From the NCBI GenBank assembly GCA_027000105.1, contig JALTOP010000413.1, positions 1 to 11,753 of the forward strand: a stretch of 11,753 nt of DNA. The letters are read 5' to 3'. Of this stretch, positions 5,945-11,753 are shown piece by piece; the stretch's first letter is position 1, and each line of letters opens with the position of its first letter. Origin of the DNA: Planctomycetaceae bacterium. GTDB lineage: Bacteria > Planctomycetota > Planctomycetia > Planctomycetales > Planctomycetaceae. The notes under the pieces are model-generated. The model was given only the letters and a program-made list of their open reading frames with translations. It had not been told where the DNA came from and ran no database searches. The position numbers and the translations under genes were made by a program.

Positions 5945-7336
5945 TTAAAACAGGCGATTATACCCGTTCAGGGCGGCTACCCGGTAAGCTTCTGCCATCG
6001 TGGGATAATTGAAGGTTGTGTTCATGAAATACTTCAGGCTGTTGGCACTGCCCTGCTGCGACATGATCGCCTGACCGATGTGAATGATTTCGGTCGCATT
6101 GGCCCCGAAACAGTGAATACCGAGAATTTCCAGCGTTTCACGGTGAAACAGCAGCTTGAGCATTCCAACCGTTTGGCCGGTAATTTGTGCCCGGGCGATC
6201 GATTTGAACATCGAATGTCCCACTTCGTACGGAATTTTTGCTTCCGTCAAATCGCGTTCTGTTTTCCCGATCGCACTGATTTCCGGGCTGGTATAAATAC
6301 CGGCCGGAATGTCCTTGATCATTGCGCGATCGGCATGACCGTGAATCAGGTGACTTGCCGCATAACGGCCTTGCACATACGCCGCCGAAGCCAGTGAAGG
6401 CGGGCCAATGACATCACCGACGGCGTAGATATGCGGGTGTTTGGTCTGGAAATCCTCGTTGATTTCGATCTGCCCTCTTTTATTGGGCGTGATATCGATA
6501 CGTTCCAATCCCATATTGTCGCTGTTTCCCTGACGCCCGGCTGCCCAGAGAAGAATATCCGTCTTCAGCATTTTTCCCGATTTCAAATGCAAAATCACGC
6601 CATTTTCAACCGGTTCGATCCGCTCGTACTGTTCGCGGTGCCGAATCAGCACACCCCGATCCCGCAAGTGGTAACTGAGTGCATCAATAATTTCGTCATC
6701 GAGAAACTCGAGCAGTTTTTCCCGACCGTTGACCAGATTCACCTTGCACCCCATGTTGCGAAACATCGAAGCATACTCGCAACCAATCACACCGGCTCCA
6801 AAAATGGTGATGGAGCTTGGCGTTCGATCGAGATCGAGAATGGTGTCGCTATCAAAAACACGATGATGATCGAAATCGACTCCTTCGGGGCGGAATGGTC
6901 TGGAACCAGTCGCGATCACGAACGAATCAGCGGTAAATTGATGGCAACCGCCGTTCTCTTCACAGACCTCGATCGTGTGTTCATCAATAAATTTGGCAAA
7001 CCCGTGGAAAAGTGAGACACGATTCCGATTGTAAAAACCTTGCCGCATATCAACCTGCCGGGCAATCACTGTCGCCGCTCCCTGTCGCAGTTGGGGGAAA
7101 TCCAGCTTCATCTGGATGCCCGCTTCCTTGTAGGCAGCAGTCAAATTCATTTCGGTCATACGGAAAATCGCGTGCCGCAGTGCCTTGCTCGGGATCGTCC
7201 CCCAGTGTGTGCAGCCGCCGCCAATCTGGACATAGCGCTCGATTACACCAACATTTTTTCCCTCTTTGCAAGCCTGCATCGCGGCTCCCTCACCGCCCGG
7301 CCCGGTACCGATAACAATCACATCAAAATGGTTCAT
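5945..7336 (-). CDS. sthA: Soluble pyridine nucleotide transhydrogenase (Si-specific)
   Basis: 463 residues, close to the 466 of E. coli SthA and similar from end to end. This cytoplasmic flavoprotein moves hydride between NADPH and NAD+, balancing the two pools. The FAD-binding GTGPGGEGAA is at 10-19, and GGGCTHWGTIPSKALR (39-54) is the SthA version of the disulfide site: Cys42 is kept, but the second redox cysteine is Thr47, which separates it from dihydrolipoamide dehydrogenase, glutathione reductase and mercuric reductase. FGAGVIGCEYAS (179-190) binds the nucleotide, and YAVGDVIG (304-311) contacts FAD. The C-terminal dimerisation domain ends NTTFNYPTMAEAYRVAALNG, with Asn443 where lipoamide dehydrogenases have the catalytic His. 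The ATG at 7336 follows AAGGAAG at about 6 nt. A promoter candidate lies upstream. Single gene. Confidence 0.96.
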   Translation of the reverse strand: MNHFDVIVIGTGPGGEGAAMQACKEGKNVGVIERYVQIGGGCTHWGTIPSKALRHAIFRMTEMNLTAAYKEAGIQMKLDFPQLRQGAATVIARQVDMRQGFYNRNRVSLFHGFAKFIDEHTIEVCEENGGCHQFTADSFVIATGSRPFRPEGVDFDHHRVFDSDTILDLDRTPSSITIFGAGVIGCEYASMFRNMGCKVNLVNGREKLLEFLDDEIIDALSYHLRDRGVLIRHREQYERIEPVENGVILHLKSGKMLKTDILLWAAGRQGNSDNMGLERIDITPNKRGQIEINEDFQTKHPHIYAVGDVIGPPSLASAAYVQGRYAASHLIHGHADRAMIKDIPAGIYTSPEISAIGKTERDLTEAKIPYEVGHSMFKSIARAQITGQTVGMLKLLFHRETLEILGIHCFGANATEIIHIGQAIMSQQGSANSLKYFMNTTFNYPTMAEAYRVAALNGYNRLF

Positions 7337-7514
7337 TCAGAACTTCCTTCTCTGAAAGGGCAAAAGTTGACCGAACTGACTATTCTGGCGGGGATTATAG
7401 TGAAATTGCAGATCGGCGTTCAGGGCAGTTTGAGCTTTTTTTGGATCATTTGGAAGGCTGGAGTACCGACCATTTTGAGAATTGCACTTGCTGCCGCACC
7501 TACTGCCGCTTTTG
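7337..7514. other. Intergenic region upstream of sthA
   Basis: 178 bp between the toroid-protein stop and the sthA start. It contains the candidate sthA promoter. No intrinsic terminator follows the toroid gene, so read-through into sthA is possible. Confidence 0.5.
7394..7423 (-). promoter_or_regulatory. Candidate sthA promoter
   Basis: A perfect TATAAT on the minus strand (7399-7394) lies 58 nt upstream of the sthA ATG, giving a leader of about 50 nt. The region 18 nt further upstream is CTGAAC, only a weak -35 (3/6). It supports sthA as its own transcription unit, although the coiled-coil/toroid pair precedes it on the same strand. Confidence 0.4.
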
Positions 7515-8567
7515 CTATCGCTGATAGATGGGGAGATAGCGATATTCGATAGCCAGGGCAAGCACAGCCATGCTGGTTGTGTAGACGCGTCCCTGCCTTT
7601 TTTCGGAAGCGTGGTCGGAAGGCCAGGAACCATCGGCCTGCTGTTTGCTCAACAGGATCGGAAAGAGGTGATCCCGGGATTGTTCCCAATGTTCACCACC
7701 GAGTTTAAACATGCCCACCGAACAGTAATAGACACCGTAATAAAAATAGGAATCCCTGAATTTGAGAGGCGTTTTCAACAGATAGTTGGCTCCGCCAACC
7801 GCTTCCGGGCTTTTATGCACACCGCAAACTTCCAGGCAGAGAATCCCCGTGCCGCTACGTGTCGGAGTCGGGCCGCTTCCCGGTTGATAACCGAACCCTT
7901 TATGCCCCTTTGTGGCGCACATTTTGACATACTCAACGGCTTTATCGATCGATTCGGCGGGAACATCGCAGCCGATATCTTTTGCTGCCCGCAGCGCCAA
8001 CAGTTGCCAACCGGTCACACTCAAATCGCTGTCCCGATCGGAGGGACGGTATCGCCAACCGCCCTGATGCCGCTCATTTTTGGGGATTGATTGCGCTTCC
8101 AGAATAAGTCGAATCGCTTTCTCGAGTGCCCGCCTGGTACGATCAGCATCTTTGACGCCCACCATTCCCACCACTTCCGCCAGCATCAGTGTACTGATAC
8201 CGTGTGAATACATCGGGCCGTGACTCGTTTTGTGAATCAGCAATCCGTTCGGCTCCTGATGATCGATCACCCAACGGATTCCCTTTTCAATCTGTTGTCC
8301 GTAAGGGCCTTCTCCCGGGGTATGTCCGGCTGCCAGAAAGGCCATGATGGCCAGTGACGTTGCCGCTGTGGATTGACCGATTGAATCGATCGCCCATGCA
8401 CCGTCGGGATGCTGCTTCTTCGCCAAATAGACGAGCGCTTGCGAAATGGAGCGATCCACATCCCGATCGTCCCACTTCGGCTGAGCCTGACAGCGTGGAG
8501 GTTTCAGGCAAAACGGCGCCACGCAAACCGTTATTGCAAGCAAAATGTGCAGGAGCAATTTAGGCAT
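7515..8567 (-). CDS. Exported alpha/alpha-toroid protein (prenyltransferase/squalene oxidase repeats)
   Basis: 350 residues from the ATG at 8567. A hydrophobic N-terminus (residues 4-19) ending near CQAQP (26-30) is a Sec signal peptide. The mature part consists of recurring helix pairs of the squalene cyclase/prenyltransferase type, each with an aliphatic helix and a Q..DG.W or G..Y turn: ALVYLAKKQHPDGAW (44-58), IRWVIDHQEPNGLL (97-110), QGGWRYRPSDRDSDLSVTGWQ (in 168-188), VEYVKMCATKGHKGFGYQPG (211-230) and LLSKQQADGSWP (305-316). No DxDD/DCTAE cyclase motifs or Zn ligands of prenyltransferases are visible, so an enzymatic cyclase role is unlikely. The large family of such planctomycete proteins is largely uncharacterised. 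A TTG codon just before (8570) is an alternative start, but the weak GAG ribosome site fits the ATG better. Its start is 11 nt after the stop of the coiled-coil gene, so the two are surely co-transcribed and possibly translationally coupled. Confidence 0.85.
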   Translation of the reverse strand: MPKLLLHILLAITVCVAPFCLKPPRCQAQPKWDDRDVDRSISQALVYLAKKQHPDGAWAIDSIGQSTAATSLAIMAFLAAGHTPGEGPYGQQIEKGIRWVIDHQEPNGLLIHKTSHGPMYSHGISTLMLAEVVGMVGVKDADRTRRALEKAIRLILEAQSIPKNERHQGGWRYRPSDRDSDLSVTGWQLLALRAAKDIGCDVPAESIDKAVEYVKMCATKGHKGFGYQPGSGPTPTRSGTGILCLEVCGVHKSPEAVGGANYLLKTPLKFRDSYFYYGVYYCSVGMFKLGGEHWEQSRDHLFPILLSKQQADGSWPSDHASEKRQGRVYTTSMAVLALAIEYRYLPIYQR

Positions 8568-8578
8568 CAATCGGCTCG

Positions 8579-11500
8579 TTATTTCTTGCTTTCTGATTTT
8601 TCCGTCATGTTTTTTCGCCGCGGTTCCGGTTGGGCCAGCGCTTCGAAATAGCGGCGAATCAACGGAGCGTATTCCTGATCGATATGCCTTCGGCGTCCGT
8701 CTGTCAGCTCGGCGTCGAGTTCGCCCTGTTTTTGTCCCCAGTCCCGCATCAGGGCGGAACGCAGAATTTTGCCGGTCATTTCACCATCGCCGGTCAATTC
8801 GGACGAATTACCCGTTTCGGAATCGGCGGCCTGTTCGGAAGGTTTCCCTTTTCCAGCTTGCTGTTTCTGTTCCTGCTGTTTCGATTTCGACGAAGATTCT
8901 TTCTGCGAAGGCTGCAAATTCTGGTGAGCCTGCTCCAGCGCCTGAGCCGCCTGGGCAAGCTGCCGGGCGAGATTCTGCATCGCCGGAGAAGACTGCCCCG
9001 ATTCCTGCCCCGCCTGTTGCGATTGCTGTTTTGAATCTGCTTGCCGATTCTGCCTGGTCGGATTTTGTCTTGTCTGATTTTGCCCGGCCTGATTCCGTCC
9101 CTGTTCCGCTTTCGATGCTTGTGACGCTTCTGGGCTCTCCTGCTTTCCGGATGAGGCGGATTCCGTCGAATCATTCGGCTCTGTCTGTGCCTGCGAAGAA
9201 TCCTCTGCCTGTTGAGATTGTTGCATCGCCTTTTTGAGGGACTCCTCTGCCTGCTGGAGCATGCGGGAAGCTTCGCTTGCTTCTTCGCCGACCGGTTCCG
9301 GGACAAGCGTGTCCCGCTTCAGTCGGGCAATTTGTGCAGACTGTTTCGCCAGCGATTCCAGTTGCTCCGCGGCTTGATGGGATTGCTCGGCTGATCGCTG
9401 CAAATTCCCTTTTCGACTTTGCGATAACGCCTGTTGCATCTGGCGGTTGGCTTGCTCCGACTGATTGGTCAATTCTTCCGTCTTTTTCCCTGTTTGCTGA
9501 TCGCGGATCGGATCGGCCTGGGAATGTTCGGCGATATCCTGCAGCTTTTTCGTTAATCGTTCAAGTTCGTGGTTCAATTCTGCCTGGGTCTGTTCACGGG
9601 CCAATCGGGAGTTTTGCGGATTTTTTGCCAGTTCGGCAATCTGCTCGGCCAACTGTTTTTGTTGTCGGGCAAGTTGCTCGGCCGCAGCCTGTGCCTGCCT
9701 GTTGGGGTTATCCTGTTGCTGAGCCTGTTGCAACTGCCTGGTTGATTCCGCAGCTTGCTGATCTGCCTGATCCAATTGTCCATTTTGCAGTTTCTCACTG
9801 GCCTGCTGCGCTGCTTCGGCTGCCTGCTGCATCGCCCGGCTCAATTCTTTTTGATCGGGCTGTTCGAGTTCCGTCTGTTTCGCCAGTTGTTGAGCCTGAT
9901 CGGCAATGCGCTGCTGCGACTGCTTCAAGTTTTCGAGAGCATCGGCCATCTTCTGCGGTGAAGAAGGATTCCCTGTTTCGTTTTCATCATTTCCGTTCTT
10001 ATTGCCATTTTCATTGCCGCTCTTTGGGGAAACTGCTTCAGCATTGGCCTTCAGTGCCTTTTCCAAATCCTGATCGAGTTGCTTCAGTTTCTCCTGGAGT
10101 GCGTGAGCCAGTTGCGGGGTGGAGGGCGCGGCAGAAGTCTTATCTGTTTTCTGTTCTTCGCCCGGTTTTTCCGTGTTCTTCCGCGGTGACTGTGCGATTT
10201 CCTGATCGACAATCTCCTGTGCCAGTTCCAGTTGCGCGGCGGCTTCTTTTTGAAGCTGTTGACTTTCCTCCGCTTTCCCCTGTTTCAATGCTTCCGATGC
10301 TTCCCGCAGTGCCTGAGCCGCCTGCATGCGAGGCAGAGCAGCCGTTTCTCCCTGCGCGCGTTCTGTCTGTTCGGCGAGTCTTCGTTGCTGTCCGCTTAGT
10401 TGTTGGAGCGCACTTTTCTGTTTGTTTGCCTGTTCCGCTTTTGAGTTCTCGGCGATGGCTTTCTCTGTTTTTTCTTGCAGTTCCCGCTGGGCTTTGGCGA
10501 TTTCAGCAAGCTGTTTCCTCAATTCTTCCGGAGAGCCCGGCTGTTTCGGGAAGCGGATGTTTTCCAGCTCTTCCGGCAGGTTCGCTTTCTCCCACGCTTG
10601 CGCGGCCTCTGTTTGATTGGCGGAGGGCTGAGTTGCATCGCTCTCCTCTTTTTCGGCTGTTTTCTGGATTGCCTGCTTGAGTGCTTCCAGCTTTTCCGCC
10701 AATTCCTTTTCCGATGTTTCCGCCTGTTTCAAATGACCGGCTTTCAATTGATCGTGCGCTTTGACTGCAGCCTGAGCCGCTTCCGCCAATTCCTTTTCCT
10801 GATCAACCGAATCGGTGTGCATCAGCCGTTTGGCGAGATCGAATTGTTTTTTCGCCAGGTTTTTGACCGCCTCCGGATCAGCCTGTGCTCCTTTTTGAGC
10901 CGTTTCCTGAATTTGTCCGGCCAGTTTTTCCGCTTCCTTTTTCAGCGATTCAACTTGCGGTTCTGTTTTTTCGGCCCGTTTTTTTTGTGATCCCAGTTGG
11001 TCAGCGAGCCTTTTCAATGAATTCGCCGAATCCCGCAAACGATCATCCGCTTGCGTACTCTGTTTCGAAAATTCATCAGCAGCCCGGTCCAAATGTCTTT
11101 CCGCTTCCCGCTGTCGGCCGTTCACACCAGGGGGAATCTGCAACCCTGAAACCGCCTGCATCAAGCCGGCCAGTTCTTCCGCCAGTTTTTGCCGTTCTTT
11201 TTGATCCTGTTGAATTTCTTTTGAGAGATCCTTCAAGGCGGGAGCTTCTGATCGCTCTTTGGGGGGAAGCAGTTCCCTTTTCTTTTGTTCCTGCTGGAGT
11301 TGCTGTTTTTCTTTTTCGAGTTGCTGATGTTGCTGTTGATGGGCTTCCATTTTTTGGGCCAGTTGTTCCGCTTTTGCGGCCAATTGCCTGCTTGCCTGCT
11401 GGGAATCCTGCGGAAGACTTCCGGCCGATTCCCGGGCTTTGGCAAATCGTTCGAGTGCTTCTTTCGCCTGCTGAACAGCCCGCATCGCATCGCTGAGATT

Positions 11501-11753
11501 CGCCTGTTTCTGTTCCTGAACTGCTTCCCGAGCGGGGGCGGCATCAAAAACCGGAGCGGCTGTTTGAGAAGATTCCTGTTCCGATTTGGCTGCCAGTTCT
11601 TCAGCGATTTTCTCCGTTTCTTTTAGCTGATTTGCCAGTTCCTGCTGCCGTTGAATTGTTTCCTGACGCGATTCCTCAGCACTTTGCGCCAAAGAGTTCT
11701 GCTGCTTCGCCAACTCTTCCGCATTTTTTGCAATGTCCGCCAGATCACTCAAG
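8579..11753 (-). CDS. Giant Gln-rich coiled-coil protein, 5'-truncated
   Basis: At least 1057 codons; the frame is open to the right window edge and the true start lies beyond (the codon at 11752 is TTG and no start signal can be judged). Gln makes up roughly one residue in six by my count (about 176), with Ala, Glu and Lys filling most of the rest. I see no cysteine and only two Trp. Long heptad-like stretches predict extended coiled coils, broken by low-complexity linkers, e.g. an Asn/Gly-rich one at 579-595 and a Q/N/S-rich one at 850-925. Four spaced copies of a helix-turn motif centre on G339, G492, G658 and G782. The last 70 residues are different and probably folded, with RDWGQ (1003-1007) and HIDQEYAPLIRRYFEALA (1023-1040), resembling the C-terminal tail I associate with large planctomycete membrane-anchored DUF4175-like proteins. 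Any membrane anchor would be in the missing N-terminus. It is followed after 11 nt by the toroid protein. Function unknown. Confidence 0.85.
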   Translation of the reverse strand, partial: LSDLADIAKNAEELAKQQNSLAQSAEESRQETIQRQQELANQLKETEKIAEELAAKSEQESSQTAAPVFDAAPAREAVQEQKQANLSDAMRAVQQAKEALERFAKARESAGSLPQDSQQASRQLAAKAEQLAQKMEAHQQQHQQLEKEKQQLQQEQKKRELLPPKERSEAPALKDLSKEIQQDQKERQKLAEELAGLMQAVSGLQIPPGVNGRQREAERHLDRAADEFSKQSTQADDRLRDSANSLKRLADQLGSQKKRAEKTEPQVESLKKEAEKLAGQIQETAQKGAQADPEAVKNLAKKQFDLAKRLMHTDSVDQEKELAEAAQAAVKAHDQLKAGHLKQAETSEKELAEKLEALKQAIQKTAEKEESDATQPSANQTEAAQAWEKANLPEELENIRFPKQPGSPEELRKQLAEIAKAQRELQEKTEKAIAENSKAEQANKQKSALQQLSGQQRRLAEQTERAQGETAALPRMQAAQALREASEALKQGKAEESQQLQKEAAAQLELAQEIVDQEIAQSPRKNTEKPGEEQKTDKTSAAPSTPQLAHALQEKLKQLDQDLEKALKANAEAVSPKSGNENGNKNGNDENETGNPSSPQKMADALENLKQSQQRIADQAQQLAKQTELEQPDQKELSRAMQQAAEAAQQASEKLQNGQLDQADQQAAESTRQLQQAQQQDNPNRQAQAAAEQLARQQKQLAEQIAELAKNPQNSRLAREQTQAELNHELERLTKKLQDIAEHSQADPIRDQQTGKKTEELTNQSEQANRQMQQALSQSRKGNLQRSAEQSHQAAEQLESLAKQSAQIARLKRDTLVPEPVGEEASEASRMLQQAEESLKKAMQQSQQAEDSSQAQTEPNDSTESASSGKQESPEASQASKAEQGRNQAGQNQTRQNPTRQNRQADSKQQSQQAGQESGQSSPAMQNLARQLAQAAQALEQAHQNLQPSQKESSSKSKQQEQKQQAGKGKPSEQAADSETGNSSELTGDGEMTGKILRSALMRDWGQKQGELDAELTDGRRRHIDQEYAPLIRRYFEALAQPEPRRKNMTEKSESKK
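9406..10762 (-). repeat. Four dispersed copies of an Ala-Gly-Leu helical-hairpin motif in the coiled-coil protein
   Basis: Numbered from the TTG at 11752, the segments around G339 (QLKAGHLKQA), G492 (ALKQGKAEES), G658 (KLQNGQLDQA) and G782 (QSRKGNLQRS) align without gaps. All have Ala at G-7, Ala or Ser at G+5 and Leu at G+16; three of four have Leu at G-3. This is consistent with two helices joined by a Gly turn, repeated at intervals of 153, 166 and 124 residues. DNA identity between copies is low, so these are old protein-level repeats or structural convergence. Confidence 0.6.

Noticed and set aside
5945..7336. Dihydrolipoamide dehydrogenase or mercuric reductase
   Set aside because: The second redox-active cysteine is Thr47 and the C-terminal catalytic His is Asn443; both are features of SthA.
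7514..7553. Inverted repeat GCTATCG ... CGATAGC as terminator of the toroid gene
   Set aside because: It lies at and inside the 3' end of the coding region, has a 26 nt loop and no T-run after it.
8090..8567. Squalene-hopene cyclase or lanosterol synthase
   Set aside because: The protein is far too short (350 versus about 630 or more residues), has a signal peptide and lacks the DxDD motif; only the repeat fold is shared.
9277..10680. 467-codon open frame on the plus strand
   Set aside because: It is the complement of the Q-rich coiled-coil gene. Gln codons CAG/CAA read as CTG/TTG on the other strand, so stops are rare. The product is a Leu/Phe/Pro/Arg-rich sequence without domains and without a ribosome site.

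Overview
The window reads as chromosomal DNA of a planctomycete (Planctomycetota). The evidence is the combination of: the start of a Tat-exported DUF1501-type protein at the left edge; a secreted PhoD-like phosphatase; a very long glutamine-rich coiled-coil protein directly followed by an exported alpha/alpha-toroid ('prenyltransferase/squalene oxidase repeat') protein; and a LolC/E-like permease enlarged by a big acidic insert. The phylum is inferred from protein style and context; no genus is claimed.

Layout, left to right. 1-86 (minus): N-terminus of the DUF1501-type gene, with a very strong Shine-Dalgarno. 87-317: divergent intergenic region with a plausible sigma70-type promoter for that gene. 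318-1826 (plus): PhoD-like metallophosphatase. It converges on a two-gene ABC unit on the minus strand: lolC-like permease (2807-4465), then lolD-like ATPase (1952-2683), with a hairpin between them. 4696-4896 (minus): a 66-residue lysine-tailed protein of unknown function, with its own hairpin/T-tract terminator at 4620-4656. 5161-5625 (minus): SRPBCC (START-like) ligand-binding protein. 5626-5944: no gene, but a 4 x 16 bp tandem repeat. 5945-7336 (minus): soluble pyridine nucleotide transhydrogenase (SthA), with its own candidate promoter. 7515-8567 (minus): exported toroid protein, 11 nt downstream of the huge Q-rich coiled-coil gene (8579-11753), whose 5' end lies beyond the window.

How the genes relate. 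Two co-transcribed units stand out. LolC-LolD would make an inner-membrane lipoprotein-release or MacB-like ABC machine with a single type of permease. The Q-rich coiled-coil protein and the toroid protein are tightly spaced and probably act together in the cell envelope; their function is unknown to me. SthA, the SRPBCC protein and the 66-residue protein look like independent transcription units. No tRNA, rRNA, CRISPR array, transposase or phage gene was seen.

The best leads for something undescribed are: (i) the coiled-coil/toroid pair, including a four-fold spaced motif found in the coiled-coil protein; (ii) the acidic insert of the LolC-like permease; (iii) the small lysine-tailed protein; (iv) the 16 bp tandem repeat. 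None amounts to clear proof of a new system.
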